Assembly (NCBI RefSeq): GCF_009846885.1
Contig: NZ_WUWM01000003.1
Location: 1 to 64,000 of the forward strand
Direction: 5' to 3'
From: Paenibacillus puerhi
GTDB taxonomy: Bacteria > Bacillota > Bacilli > Paenibacillales > NBRC-103111
DNA: 64,000 bases
Under the pieces are notes generated by a model. It saw only the letters and a program-made list of their open reading frames with translations, was not told the origin of the DNA and made no database searches. A program made the translations under genes and the position numbers. Of the stretch, positions 17,483 to 26,683 are shown piece after piece; position 1 is the first letter of the stretch, and the number at the start of each line of letters is the position of its first letter.

Positions 17483-18409
17483 TCAGACCGAGCGTCTAAC
17501 CCGCGGATCGATCGCCGAATACGAGATATCGACCAGCAGGTTGATTCCTACATAGACGATGGCGGTGAATAGCACAACGCCCTGCACGACAGGGATGTCC
17601 TTGGACATAATGCCCGTTGCCAGCAGTCGTCCGATGCCCTGCCTGGAGAACACGGTTTCGACGACCACAGCCCCGGCCATCAGCTCGCCGATCTGGATGC
17701 CGATCATCGTGATCGCGGGAATGAGCGCGTTGCGCAGCGCGTGTCGATACATGACCGTTCGCTCCGGCAGCCCTTTGGAACGCAGCGTAACTATAAACGG
17801 TTCGTTCATAACCTCCAGCATACTGTTGCGCACCATCCTGACGATGTATCCGGCCCCCACTGTCCCCAGCGCCAAGGCCGGGAGCACAAGCGTGCGCCAG
17901 CCCTCCGAGCCCACCGAAGGGAGTGCGCGGAGCTGAACCGAGAAGATGAGGATGAGCAGAATACCCGACCAGAAGGTCGGCATCGAGATGCCGAACAGAC
18001 TGACCAGTCTGGCCGCCACATCCAGAACGCCGCCCCGATGGATCGCGGACAGGACGCCCAGCACGATCCCGATCACCACGGCGATAGCCGTGCTGGCCAG
18101 CGTTAGGATCGCCGTGGAGGGGAACTGGGAGAGAATTTTCGGCAGGACGGGGTCGTCGCTAACTAGAGATTTGCCCAAATCCCCGCGCAGCATATCCAGC
18201 ATATACCGTCCGAACTGTACGCCAAGCGGTTGATCTAGTCCCAGCTGATGACGGAGATTGGCAATCGCCTCGGGCGAGGCCGGAGTACCCGCCAGCATAA
18301 GCAGCACCGGATCGCCGGGCAGCAGGTATAGGATAAAAAAGACGAGCACCAGTGCGCCGACAAGCGCAACCGCCGAGGAAAGCAATCTTTGAACCAGGAC
18401 GCCGGTCAT
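17483..18409 (-). CDS. Peptide-type ABC permease (DppB/GsiC-like)
   Basis: A 308-residue inner-membrane permease beginning with the DppB-type first helix (residues about 10-31, ending YLLPGDPV) and the following Q-L-G-L-D-Q-P periplasmic motif (HQLGLDQPLGVQFGRY). Five further helices follow; the ATPase-contact loop is LRSKGLPERTVMYRHALRNA and the ending is ISYSAIDPRVR. Full length for the family. It directly follows the binding-protein gene (21 bp) and pairs with the DppC-like subunit downstream. ATG 18409 is preceded by GAAGGAGCG. Confidence 0.9.
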   Translation of the reverse strand: MTGVLVQRLLSSAVALVGALVLVFFILYLLPGDPVLLMLAGTPASPEAIANLRHQLGLDQPLGVQFGRYMLDMLRGDLGKSLVSDDPVLPKILSQFPSTAILTLASTAIAVVIGIVLGVLSAIHRGGVLDVAARLVSLFGISMPTFWSGILLILIFSVQLRALPSVGSEGWRTLVLPALALGTVGAGYIVRMVRNSMLEVMNEPFIVTLRSKGLPERTVMYRHALRNALIPAITMIGIQIGELMAGAVVVETVFSRQGIGRLLATGIMSKDIPVVQGVVLFTAIVYVGINLLVDISYSAIDPRVRRSV

Positions 18410-18430
18410 GCCGATCCGCTCCTTCGTGTC

Positions 18431-20080
18431 TTATTTCGCCAGGCTTACGTCATAGAAGAGCGGATAACCGAGCGAGTCGAACTTCAAGCCTTGAACCGCC
18501 TTACCGGCAGCAACCGTGTAGGGGAATACATAGACGGGGAACCCGTAGGCATTTTCGACCACGTAGGCCTGCACCTTCTTGTAAATATCCGCCCGCTTGG
18601 CAGGGTCCTGCTCGCGTAGCCCCTCCTCCAGCCATTGATCGAGCTGCTTGTCGGACTTGCGCGTGTGGTTATGGCCCCATTTCTCCGGCGTCGGGATCGC
18701 GTTCGTATGGAAGAAGCTGCGCAGAATATCAGGATCGCCCGAAACGTTGCTCACGCCGTACAGATCGTTCGCCCCCTTCACCATCACCGCCGTCGTCGTA
18801 TCGGCCAAAATCTCGACATGGACCTGGATGCCGACCTGCTTCAGCTGCTGCTGGATCATCGCTGCGATATCGTTGCGCTTCTCGCGGTTGGGCGAGCCGT
18901 CGATATACTGCAGCGTCAGCTTCTTGCCGTCCTTCGCACGGATGCCGTCCGCCCCCCGCGCCCAGCCAAGCTCATCAAGCAGCTGGTTCGCCTTCGCCGT
19001 ATCCGGCTTGATTGCATTCTCCAGCGACGCGTTGTAGCCGAGCATCGCGGGGCTGAGCGGCGACCAGGCTCGCTGATAGGTGCCCAGATACAGCGTCTTC
19101 ACGATCGCATCCAGATCGATCGCATACTGGACGGCCTTGCGTGCGTTAAGCTCATTCCAAGGCTCGTGCGACTGATTCAGCATCAGGGTAAACGGGATAC
19201 CGGTCGCCTCGGCCTGGAGCAGCTTGATAGCGGGGTCTCCTTTGAGAGAAACGAGGTTTTGCGGCGGAACCGTCTCGACGGCCGATACCTGACCGCTCTG
19301 CACGCTGCCGATCCTTGTCGCTTCCTCCGGGATGATCTTGAACACCAGCTTATCCAGATAAGCCGGTCCTTTGTTGTCGGCTATGAGCGGGCCCCATTTG
19401 TAATCGGGGTTGCGCTCCAGCGTGATAGCCGAGTTCTCGACCCAGCTGACGAATTTGAACGCGCCGGTGCCGACCGGATTTTTGACCAGCTGATCCTTGT
19501 GCTTCTCGGCTGCCGCAGGCGAGACGATCCCGAGGAATGCCTGCCCAAGGCTGCTCAGGAATGCTGCATACGGCGACTTCAGATTCACCTTGACCGTATA
19601 TTCGTCCACGATCTCCGACGACTCGTAAGGTCCGAGCAGCGTGACCGCAAACTTGGACTTGGTCGCCGGGTTGACGATCCGGTCAAAATTATACTTGACC
19701 GCTGCGGCATTGAACGGCGTGCCGTCGTGAAACAATACGTCATTGCGCAGCTTGAAGGTATAGCTTTTTCCATCGGGAGATACAGTCCATTCCGTTGCGA
19801 GCCACGGCTTGATCGACTTATCCGGCAGCTGGACGACCAGACTGTCGTAAATGGAACGCATGACGCGGTAATCGACCGCAGCCGGTACCACGTTCGGATC
19901 GAGCCCGCTGGGCGAGCCTGCCAGCGCATAACTAAATTCGCCGCCCTGGACAGGCGCTCCGGCAGCGGACGGTGAGTCCGCGCCGGTCGCCGCCGGCGGT
20001 TTGGCCTCCCCTCCACAGCCGGCGAGGAAGATAACCAAAGCCATGGTCAAAGCGGATAAAGGAACAAGCCGTCTATTCAT
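18431..20080 (-). CDS. ABC transporter substrate-binding lipoprotein, family 5
   Basis: A 549-residue solute-binding protein of the peptide/nickel/glutathione class (SBP_bac_5). The signal peptide ends in the lipobox IFLAGCGG (Cys about residue 23), then a low-complexity linker, and the SBP_bac_5 core begins at GGEFSYALAGSPSGLDP. The DppA-type motif LRNDVLFHDGTPFNAAAVKYN is near residue 110. I start at ATG 20080, 7 bases after GGAGAG; the ATG five codons upstream overlaps that site. It heads the importer operon and defines specificity, which sequence alone does not reveal; peptides, glutathione or cysteine conjugates are all possible. Confidence 0.9.
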   Translation of the reverse strand: MNRRLVPLSALTMALVIFLAGCGGEAKPPAATGADSPSAAGAPVQGGEFSYALAGSPSGLDPNVVPAAVDYRVMRSIYDSLVVQLPDKSIKPWLATEWTVSPDGKSYTFKLRNDVLFHDGTPFNAAAVKYNFDRIVNPATKSKFAVTLLGPYESSEIVDEYTVKVNLKSPYAAFLSSLGQAFLGIVSPAAAEKHKDQLVKNPVGTGAFKFVSWVENSAITLERNPDYKWGPLIADNKGPAYLDKLVFKIIPEEATRIGSVQSGQVSAVETVPPQNLVSLKGDPAIKLLQAEATGIPFTLMLNQSHEPWNELNARKAVQYAIDLDAIVKTLYLGTYQRAWSPLSPAMLGYNASLENAIKPDTAKANQLLDELGWARGADGIRAKDGKKLTLQYIDGSPNREKRNDIAAMIQQQLKQVGIQVHVEILADTTTAVMVKGANDLYGVSNVSGDPDILRSFFHTNAIPTPEKWGHNHTRKSDKQLDQWLEEGLREQDPAKRADIYKKVQAYVVENAYGFPVYVFPYTVAAGKAVQGLKFDSLGYPLFYDVSLAK

Positions 20081-20132
20081 AGAAATTCTCTCCATTCATG
20101 TAATCGTATCGCCCCGCTGTTCCGATTGCGGC

Positions 20133-21575
20133 TTATGACACCGGGCTGACATGGCCTTGCACGGTTTCCTGCTCCGGCCGTCCGTCTCCCGGGTCTAGAC
20201 TGGCGGCCACCTCGACTTCCACGCTTTGCGCCGCAGCTGACGCCGCTTGAGCCTGTTCGCGAGCCAACGTATACCGATTGGCCGGCTTGGTCAGTCCCAG
20301 ATTGCCCCTCAGCGTATCGTGCTCATATTCGGAACGGAACAAGCCCCGCTCCTGCAGGATCGGCACGACCAGCTCGACGAAATCGTCCAATCCGCGGGGA
20401 ACGCTCGAATGAATGATGAAGCCGTCGGCTGCCCCCTCCTCGAACCACTGCTGCACCTGATCGGCGACCTCCTCGGCCGAGCCGATGAAGCTGTCTCGCG
20501 GAGCGGCTGTCCGAAGCGCTACCTGCCGCAGGGTCAGCCCCTCTTCCTTCGCCTTCCGCTTGATCTTGTCAGTGCTGCTGCGGAAGCTGTTCGATCCGAT
20601 ATCCCCCAGCTCGGGAAACGGCTCATCCAGCGGGTAAACGGAAAAATCATGATGATCGAAGAACCGGCCCAAGTACTTGAGCGCCGTCTCAGGGCTGATC
20701 AGATCGGTAATTTCCCGGTATTTGCGCTCCGCCTCCTCCCGGGTGCGTCCGACAATCGGATCGATGCCGGGGAAGATCAGCACATCGCTTGCAGCCCGGC
20801 CGTACTGAACAGCGCGCTGCTTCACGTCCCGGTAGAAGCTCTTGGCTTCCTCAATCGTCTCGTGGCCCGTGAACACGGCATCCGCCGTCTTCGCTGCCAG
20901 CGTCCGCCCGCTGTCCGAGGAGCCCGCCTGAAAGACGACAGGGTGACCTTGGCGGGACCGCGCGATGTTGAGCGGCCCCTGCACGGAGAAATACTCTCCC
21001 TTATGATCCAGCCTGTGCAGCTTAGCCGGATCGAAGAACACGCCTGATTCCTTGTCGCGCGGGAAAGCGTCATCTTCCCACGAATCCCACAGTCCTTTGG
21101 CCACTTCCAAATATTCTTCGGCGATCCGGTAGCGCTGATCATGCGAAGGATGCTCTCGCTTGCCGAAATTCAGCGCCGAGCCCTCAAGCGGCGAAGTGAC
21201 CACATTCCACCCGGCCCGCCCTCCGCTGATATGATCCAGCGAAGCGAACTGCCTGGCGACGGTAAACGGTTCGCTATAGGAAGTGGACAAGGTTCCTACA
21301 AGCCCGATCCGGGTTGTCACTGCGGCAAGCGCCGACAGAATCGTGACGGGCTCGAACCGATTGAGGAAATGCGGAATCGACTTTTCATTTATAAACAGGC
21401 CGTCGGCAATGAAGACGAGATCGAATCTGCCTTCCTCGGCTTTCTGCGCCTGCTGCTTGTAATAGCCGATATTGATGCTCGCATCGGACAAAATATCGGG
21501 GTGCCGCCAAGCCGACATACTGCTGCCGACTCCGTGAATGATAGCGCCCAGCTTCAGCTTTCTGGATTGAGTCAT
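20133..21575 (-). CDS. FMNH2-dependent monooxygenase, NtaA/SnaA/DszA family
   Basis: A 480-residue luciferase-like flavin monooxygenase of the NtaA/SnaA/SoxA (DszA) family. The start [22 protein letters not shown], the block [34 protein letters not shown] and [22 protein letters not shown] are diagnostic. Members hydroxylate C-N or C-S bonds using reduced FMN from a partner reductase; the Bacillus homologues YxeK/CmoJ act in sulfur salvage from S-substituted cysteines. The C-terminal ~50 residues are an Ala/Gln/Glu-rich tail. It lies between the importer genes and a second monooxygenase, with an FMN reductase further upstream, consistent with that chemistry. ATG 21575 has a modest AGAGAGGCGG site. 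Confidence 0.88.
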   Translation of the reverse strand: MTQSRKLKLGAIIHGVGSSMSAWRHPDILSDASINIGYYKQQAQKAEEGRFDLVFIADGLFINEKSIPHFLNRFEPVTILSALAAVTTRIGLVGTLSTSYSEPFTVARQFASLDHISGGRAGWNVVTSPLEGSALNFGKREHPSHDQRYRIAEEYLEVAKGLWDSWEDDAFPRDKESGVFFDPAKLHRLDHKGEYFSVQGPLNIARSRQGHPVVFQAGSSDSGRTLAAKTADAVFTGHETIEEAKSFYRDVKQRAVQYGRAASDVLIFPGIDPIVGRTREEAERKYREITDLISPETALKYLGRFFDHHDFSVYPLDEPFPELGDIGSNSFRSSTDKIKRKAKEEGLTLRQVALRTAAPRDSFIGSAEEVADQVQQWFEEGAADGFIIHSSVPRGLDDFVELVVPILQERGLFRSEYEHDTLRGNLGLTKPANRYTLAREQAQAASAAAQSVEVEVAASLDPGDGRPEQETVQGHVSPVS

Positions 21576-21641
21576 AGGGATCCGCCTCTCTCTTGTCTTT
21601 GATAAGTTCCTTCGGAACGCTCCGGTCCGCCCGGCGGACGG

Positions 21642-22664
21642 TTATACCGTCTGTTCGGCGAACGCCTCCTGCAACAGCTCAAAGACCCGCAGACGGTCCT
21701 CGAACCTCGGTACCGGCGCCGTCACAATCAGTTCCTCCAGCCCGTAGCTTTCGGCCAGCCCGATCAGCTTGGCGCGGACGGTCGCCTTCGAACCATGTAC
21801 GATCCTGGCTTCCTTCACTTCGATCGTAAACTTCTCCTCCGTCTGCCGTCCGAACTCCTCCGCGTGCTCCAAAGTCTTCACCGTAATGGTCCGTCCGCTT
21901 TCCAGATGAATCTTGACACTTTTCACATCCGCCGCCAGCGCGCGAGCCGCTTCATCGGTTTCGGCTACGATCACCGAGACAGCCAGTATCGCTTGAGGCG
22001 CCGGAAGGCCCTCCGCCGTCTGCCTGAACTGATCGCGGTACGTGCCCAGCGCCTGATCGGCTGCCTCCTCGTCGCCATTGATAAACTGGGCGAACACATA
22101 AGGTATGCCGAGCTCTGCAGCCAATCCGGCGCTGGAGCTGCTCGCGCCCAGCAGATACAAGGGGGCCGGGGCCTCCGTCAGAGGCGTCGCACGCACTCCG
22201 TGCAGCGGGTGCTCCTCCGGAAGGGAGCCCGCTAGATGCTGCTGCAGCTCGGTCAGCTTCTCCGCCAGCGTACGCGGGGCTTCGCCCGGCTTCGACTGCT
22301 GCAGCGCACGGGTCGAACGGGGCAGCCCGCCCGGGGCGCGGCCGATGCCAAGATCGACGCGTCCCGGAGCGAGCGCGGACAGCACATTAAAATTTTCAGC
22401 CACTTTATAAGGACTGTAATGCTGCAGCATCACCCCGCCGGAGCCAATACGGATGTGCTCGGTTTTTGCCAGCAGATGAGCGATCAGCACCTCGGGGGAA
22501 GAGCCTGCAACCTCAAGCGTATCGTGATGCTCCGACACCCAAAAACGGTAGTACCCGAGCTGCTCGGCCCTTTGAGCGAGCTCTAGCGTATGACGAAAGG
22601 CAGCCGACGCCGTCTCGTGCTTGCCGATTACCGTTTGGTCCAGGATGCTAAGCTTTAGTCCCAT
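21642..22664 (-). CDS. Luciferase-like monooxygenase, MsnO8/alkanal-type clade
   Basis: A 340-residue flavin-dependent LLM-class oxidoreductase of the MsnO8 clade. Visible: GLKLSILDQTVIGK at the start, YYRFWVSEHHDTLEVAGSSP, the RIGSGGVMLQHYSPYKVAE block, and LAPGRVDLGIGRAPGG. Members use FMNH2 supplied by a reductase; several accompany sulfur-scavenging clusters (YtmO-type). I use ATG 22664, 8 bases after AAGGAG; an in-frame GTG three codons earlier overlaps that site. It is the first structural gene of the block that continues into the second monooxygenase (66 bp gap) and importer. Confidence 0.85.
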   Translation of the reverse strand: MGLKLSILDQTVIGKHETASAAFRHTLELAQRAEQLGYYRFWVSEHHDTLEVAGSSPEVLIAHLLAKTEHIRIGSGGVMLQHYSPYKVAENFNVLSALAPGRVDLGIGRAPGGLPRSTRALQQSKPGEAPRTLAEKLTELQQHLAGSLPEEHPLHGVRATPLTEAPAPLYLLGASSSSAGLAAELGIPYVFAQFINGDEEAADQALGTYRDQFRQTAEGLPAPQAILAVSVIVAETDEAARALAADVKSVKIHLESGRTITVKTLEHAEEFGRQTEEKFTIEVKEARIVHGSKATVRAKLIGLAESYGLEELIVTAPVPRFEDRLRVFELLQEAFAEQTV

Positions 22665-22736
22665 GAACGCCACTCCTTTATCGGATATTAATTTTAATTT
22701 TTCCTATGTGTTTTGTCGGTTTTAAAACATGCTTTT

Positions 22737-22765
22737 ACTCTATCACCAGGATATTCGAGCTACAA
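22737..22765 (-). promoter_or_regulatory. Candidate sigma-A promoter of the monooxygenase-importer operon
   Basis: On the minus strand TTGTAG (22760-22765) and TAGAGT (22737-22742) are spaced by 17 bases, about 75 bp upstream of the start at 22664. The matches are imperfect. The gap 22665-22845 separates this operon from the LysR gene upstream, so LysR control here is plausible but no operator could be defined. Confidence 0.35.
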
Positions 22766-22845
22766 GCTTGAATCAGGTTTTTCTATAAAGCGATTGAAGG
22801 TTTCTATCTAAGCATCGCTTGCCTTGGGCTTGAATATATCCCGCA

Positions 22846-23739
22846 TTAGATATGGCCGGCTCGCAAGTCAACCTCGCGGCACAGCTCAAGAAACCGGTCT
22901 CGAGGGCCAGCGCTCTCACCCTTCAGCGTCACGATTTCCGTACGTAAAGACAGGCCTGATAAAGCGGGAAGGTCGATGGGAATCAGCCTGCCCTCCTGCA
23001 TCTCCTGACGAGCGCACAGCTCCGGTAGAAAGCTGATCCCCATCCCCTTCAGCACCAGCTTCTTCGCTGTCTCCAGATTATCCATCTGCATCGCAATGCT
23101 CGGAGGCCGGTCGAGCGTCTCGAATAGCCGATGAATTTTCATCCAATCCAGCGAGCCGCACTGGAAGAACACGAGCGGCTGACGGCCGATCTCCTCTATC
23201 GTCAGCCCGCTTTGACCGGCAAACGGATGACCCGCATTAACGAACAGCCGGATGGGGTCCTCATACAGCCTGACCGCATCCACATCGGGATGCGAAATAT
23301 TGCGTACCAGCCCGACATCGAGCTCCCTGGCCAGCAGCCTCTCCAGAATCGCCTCGCTGGAGGCGGTCTCCAGCTTGACGGACACCTCGCGGTATTTGCG
23401 GCTGAAGGCGGGCAGCAGCTCCGGGAGGATATACGTGGAGGCGGATACGGTGCAGCCCAGTCGCAGCTCATCGGAGGCTGCATTCATCTGCCTGAGCTGC
23501 TGCTTGCCCTTCTTATAAGACTGCAGAATCTGGCGGGCATACGGCAAAAACTGCTCTCCCTTCCCGGTTAGCCTGAAATGCCGGCCTTCCCGCTCGAACA
23601 GCTTGGCGTCCAGTTCCCGCTCCAGCGACTGGATGCGGGCCGATATCGACGGCTGCGAGACAAACAGCGCATCCGCCGCCTTGTGAAAGCTATTGAAATG
23701 GATGACGTATACGAAGGCCTCCATGTTCTCTATGTTCAT
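22846..23739 (-). CDS. LysR-family transcriptional regulator of the monooxygenase cluster
   Basis: A 297-residue LysR-type regulator. The N-terminal winged helix-turn-helix is clear (MEAFVYVIHFNSFHKAADAL, FVSQPSISARIQSLERELDA), followed by a linker helix and the two-lobed effector domain (residues about 90-290). Start ATG 23739 follows GGGGGAG. It lies directly upstream of the LLM monooxygenase genes on the same strand, and probably activates them, as CmbR/YtlI-type LysR proteins do for sulfur genes. The effector is not inferable from sequence; O-acetylserine or a sulfur compound would fit the context. Confidence 0.88.
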   Translation of the reverse strand: MNIENMEAFVYVIHFNSFHKAADALFVSQPSISARIQSLERELDAKLFEREGRHFRLTGKGEQFLPYARQILQSYKKGKQQLRQMNAASDELRLGCTVSASTYILPELLPAFSRKYREVSVKLETASSEAILERLLARELDVGLVRNISHPDVDAVRLYEDPIRLFVNAGHPFAGQSGLTIEEIGRQPLVFFQCGSLDWMKIHRLFETLDRPPSIAMQMDNLETAKKLVLKGMGISFLPELCARQEMQEGRLIPIDLPALSGLSLRTEIVTLKGESAGPRDRFLELCREVDLRAGHI

Positions 23740-23776
23740 CTGACTCCCCCTCCCCCTACATAAGCGATACAATGAA

Positions 23777-23800
23777 GAAAAGCTCCTGCCGGAGCCTTTT
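23777..23800. terminator. Short bidirectional terminator
   Basis: AAAGCTCC TGCC GGAGCCTTTT reads as a perfect short stem with T-tracts on both strands, between the FMN reductase and LysR genes. Confidence 0.6.
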
Positions 23801-23812
23801 CGATGAAGGGAC

Positions 23813-23876
23813 TAAAAAAAGAGACGCCCGGTCCTGTCTGCGAAGCTTTACGTCCGCATGCAAGCCGAAGCGTCTC
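23813..23876 (-). terminator. Terminator of the FMN reductase gene
   Basis: On the minus strand GAGACGC (23870-23876) pairs with GCGTCTC (23821-23827) around a 42-base loop that can fold further, followed by seven T residues. It lies just past the stop codon at 23904. Confidence 0.55.
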
Positions 23877-23903
23877 CGGTTATTCCGGTCGACCTCGCGT
23901 TCC

Positions 23904-24479
23904 TCAGTTGGCCACTAGCGACTGCTGTTCATTCGCGCTCTTCCTGATCTCGCGGACCAAGTCCGCGGCAGCCAGCTCCAGACGATCCAGCAGTTCCTCC
24001 TCTAGAACGAAGCCGCCTCCCTCCAGCCGGGATACCTGAGCGTCCAGCGCATACACCCCGCCGCGGATATGCTGGCTGCCCAGCGCGGAGAGCACGGGCC
24101 TCAGCGCATAATCGATGGCGAGCAGATGGGCGATGGTGCCGCCAAGCGCAAGCGGAAGCACGATCTTGCCCGCCAAGCCTTTTTGGGGAATCAGGTCCAG
24201 GAAGGTTTTCAGCACCCCGGTATACGAAGCTTTATAGATCGGAGTAGCGACGATGACGGCATCCGCTTCAGCTACAATCCGGTTCGCTTCCACGATAGAC
24301 GGACTGTCGAACCGGGTGTAGATCAGATCCTCGGGAGGGAGCAGCCTGACCTGAATCTCCTTGTAGTCCCAGCCCTCTCCCTCTATCCGTGCGCGTACCG
24401 CCTGGAGCAGTCCGTTTAGCCGGGACGTCTCCGTGGGGCTGCCTGAAATAACGGCTATCTTGGCCATGGCATCGTTCAT
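23904..24479 (-). CDS. NADPH-dependent FMN reductase (SsuE-like)
   Basis: A 191-residue flavodoxin-fold reductase. AKIAVISGSPTETSRLNGLL is the phosphate-binding start of the SsuE/NADPH-FMN-reductase family, and ATPIYKASYTGVLKTFLDLI is its second hallmark. Such enzymes supply FMNH2 to two-component monooxygenases; the two LLM enzymes encoded nearby are the obvious clients. The start is either ATG 24479 (GAGG 5 bases upstream) or ATG 24467; I keep the first. The strong promoter at 24531-24560 drives it, and terminators at 23777-23876 separate it from the LysR gene. Confidence 0.87.
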   Translation of the reverse strand: MNDAMAKIAVISGSPTETSRLNGLLQAVRARIEGEGWDYKEIQVRLLPPEDLIYTRFDSPSIVEANRIVAEADAVIVATPIYKASYTGVLKTFLDLIPQKGLAGKIVLPLALGGTIAHLLAIDYALRPVLSALGSQHIRGGVYALDAQVSRLEGGGFVLEEELLDRLELAAADLVREIRKSANEQQSLVAN

Positions 24480-24530
24480 CCTTTCCTCAACTCACCTGTA
24501 TAATCCGATAATTCCACTCGGTTAAATGGA

Positions 24531-24560
24531 AGTATATAGGGAGCTGGGGAGAGATGTCAA
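24531..24560 (-). promoter_or_regulatory. Strong sigma-A promoter of the FMN reductase gene
   Basis: TTGACA (24555-24560) and TATACT (24531-24536) with an 18-base spacer on the minus strand. Immediately downstream, CCGAGTGGAATTATCGG (near 24508-24524) is an inverted-repeat-like motif containing GGAATT, reminiscent of one half of the cysteine-metabolism repressor CymR site, but the spacing to the CC half does not fit the published consensus as I remember it. Confidence 0.6.
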
Positions 24561-24619
24561 TACATCTCCTTGTTTTTGTCAAATTGACATCAATGCAGGG
24601 GCAGGCCCTTACCGTTCTG

Positions 24620-25609
24620 TCAGCCCATCAGCAGATCCAGCCATTCTTCCGTCGTCACCGGACCAAAATATACCTGAAGCTCTGACTGGCGCAGGACCTC
24701 GGCAATCGCTTGCGTTTCAAAGCGGACCCCGATCAGCTTGTCCATAAACTCGGAAGCATCGCGCTGTCCGAAGAAATCTCCATATACCGCCGCTTCGCGA
24801 ATGATCCCCGATTCCACCAGCAGACGGATATCGAAGGTGCCTGCTGCCAGTCTTTTCGTATGCTGGACATTGAACGCGGGGGAAATGCCGTAATTCCATT
24901 CCCACGTCCGGTATCTCGTATCCGCCAGTTGACGGACGGCCTCCCAATCCGCATCTGTCAGCTCATACTGACTCACGGCTTCCCCAGCGAAAATGGATGC
25001 AAGCAGATGAGCCTTGAACTGCTCCAAGCTCAGCGGTTCCGCAAGGAATTCCTTAATATTGGCGACGCGACTGCGGACGGACTTCACGCCCTTCGACTTC
25101 ATCTTCTCGGGATTCACGTTCAAAGCCGAGGCCACGTTCTCCATCTGCGAATCGAACAACAGCGTTCCGTGCGTGAACATGCGGCCACGGGTGGCGAACT
25201 GGGCATTGCCGGAAATTTTCCGTTCGCCGACCTGAATATCGTTGCGTCCGGTCAGCTCTGCGGCGACCCCTAGCTTATGCAGCGCTGCGATCACCGGCTC
25301 GGTAAATTTCCGGTAATTATGGAACGAAGCGCCGTCATCCCGTGTGATAAAGCTGAAGTTCAAGTTCCCGAGGTCGTGATACACGGCCCCGCCGCCGGAC
25401 AAGCGGCGAACTACATGGATGCCGTTGCGCTCCACGTAGTCACGATTGATTTCCTCGGCGGTATTTTGATTTTTACCGATAATGATCGACGGTTCATTGA
25501 CATAGAACAACAGATAGTCGTGCTCGGCCGGCAGGTGGCGGAGCGCATATTCTTCCAGCGCCAGATTGAGAGACGGATCATGGATATTGCGGTTGTCGAT
25601 AAACAGCAT
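24620..25609 (-). CDS. lplJ: Lipoate-protein ligase (LplA/LplJ family)
   Basis: A 329-residue lipoate-protein ligase, which activates free lipoate with ATP and attaches it to lipoyl domains of E2 and GcvH proteins. The BPL/LplA catalytic core is evident: NPSLNLALEEY-like start (DPSLNLALEEYALRHL), PSIIIGKNQNTAEEIN, VVRRLSGGGAVYHDLGNLNF and GRNDIQVGERKISGNAQ, with the lysine that contacts lipoyl-AMP. The C-terminal accessory domain is present. It stands between an FMN reductase and divergent pdxK. Gene symbol by similarity to Bacillus LplJ. ATG 25609 follows AGGAGATAACGCC. Confidence 0.88.
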   Translation of the reverse strand: MLFIDNRNIHDPSLNLALEEYALRHLPAEHDYLLFYVNEPSIIIGKNQNTAEEINRDYVERNGIHVVRRLSGGGAVYHDLGNLNFSFITRDDGASFHNYRKFTEPVIAALHKLGVAAELTGRNDIQVGERKISGNAQFATRGRMFTHGTLLFDSQMENVASALNVNPEKMKSKGVKSVRSRVANIKEFLAEPLSLEQFKAHLLASIFAGEAVSQYELTDADWEAVRQLADTRYRTWEWNYGISPAFNVQHTKRLAAGTFDIRLLVESGIIREAAVYGDFFGQRDASEFMDKLIGVRFETQAIAEVLRQSELQVYFGPVTTEEWLDLLMG

Positions 25610-25754
25610 GGCGTTATCTCCTCATCGAGAAATGGTAAAGCTTCTTTCACCAGTGTACCACGAAAACTCCCCGATTCCGAAAGCGGGGGATTATGCTATA
25701 ATGATGAAAGCTTTCGAAGCTTGACTGATTTTATGAGGTGGAGGAAACCCAAAG

Positions 25755-26564
25755 ATGACCATACGCAAAGCATTGACTATAGCCGGCTCCGATACAAGCG
25801 GAGGCGCAGGCATACAAGCAGACCTGAAGACCTTCCAGGAACGGGACGTATACGGCATGACCGCTCTGACCACCATCGTGACGATGGACCCGGACAACGG
25901 CTGGTCGCACGGCGTCCATCCCATCCCGCTTGCGACTGTTCAGGAGCAGCTTCATACGGTACTTGACGGAATAGGGATCGATGCGGTCAAAACCGGCATG
26001 CTCGGTTCCGTCGAGCTGATCGAGCTGGTGTCCGAGACGATCCGCAGCCGCAAGCTTCCGAACGTTGTCGTCGATCCGGTCATGATCTGCAAGGGCAACG
26101 ACGAGGCGCTGCATCCCGAGACGGGAAGCGCTATGCGCGAGCTGCTGCTGCCCGTGACGGATATCGTGACGCCGAATTTGTTCGAAGCCGCCCAACTATC
26201 CGGCCGCCCTCCGATCGCTACGCTGGACGACATGAAGGAAGCCGCCAAGCTGATTCATGAGACTGGGGTTCGCTACGTGCTCATCAAGGGCGGCGCCAAG
26301 CTGGAATATCCGACCGCCGTGGACCTGCTCTACGATGGAAGCAGCTACGAGCTGTTCGAGGAAGACAGACTCACTACGGGATATACGCACGGGGCTGGCT
26401 GCACGTACTCCGCCGCGATCGCGGCCGAGCTAGCGAAAGGCGCAAGTATACGGGAAGCCGTCGGTACGGCCAAGGCATTCATTACCAAGGCGATTCAATA
26501 CGGCTTTCCGATTAACCGGTTTGTCGGGCCGACCCTGCATTCCGCTTATCGGCATCATGCTTGA
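25755..26564 (+). CDS. pdxK: Pyridoxine/pyridoxal kinase of the ThiD fold
   Basis: A 269-residue ribokinase-superfamily kinase that phosphorylates vitamin B6 vitamers. It begins IRKALTIAGSDTSGGAGIQA and carries KTGMLGSVELIELV, DPVMICKGNDEAL and the anion-hole/catalytic motif TTGYTHGAGCTYSAA. The CKG...THGAGC combination and overall sequence follow Bacillus subtilis PdxK (YwdB), a member of the ThiD clade active on pyridoxal, rather than true ThiD; HMP kinase activity cannot be excluded. ATG 25755 follows GAGGTGGAGG. A terminator follows at 26575-26605. Confidence 0.87.
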   Translation: MTIRKALTIAGSDTSGGAGIQADLKTFQERDVYGMTALTTIVTMDPDNGWSHGVHPIPLATVQEQLHTVLDGIGIDAVKTGMLGSVELIELVSETIRSRKLPNVVVDPVMICKGNDEALHPETGSAMRELLLPVTDIVTPNLFEAAQLSGRPPIATLDDMKEAAKLIHETGVRYVLIKGGAKLEYPTAVDLLYDGSSYELFEEDRLTTGYTHGAGCTYSAAIAAELAKGASIREAVGTAKAFITKAIQYGFPINRFVGPTLHSAYRHHA

Positions 26565-26574
26565 TTGACCAATA

Positions 26575-26605
26575 ACCCTCCCGGGCAGCCGGGAGGGTTT
26601 ATTCG
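26575..26605 (+). terminator. Intrinsic terminator of pdxK
   Basis: AACCCTCCCGG GCAG CCGGGAGGGTT followed by TATTCGTT; a perfect 11-bp stem. Confidence 0.85.
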
Positions 26606-26683
26606 TTGGCAGGTCGATGCTACGTGAAGCGTCAGCCGCTGCTTGCAGGCGAAGGCACGCTCCCGCTCCTCCCACTGCGCTAA

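Noticed and set aside
18635-19975. 446-codon plus-strand ORF antisense to the binding-lipoprotein gene
   Set aside because: Antisense shadow of a clear SBP_bac_5 gene with GC-rich codons.
24508-24524. CymR-like operator at the FMN reductase promoter
   Set aside because: Contains GGAATT, but the partner half is spaced 12 rather than the expected 9 bases, so only the promoter is claimed.
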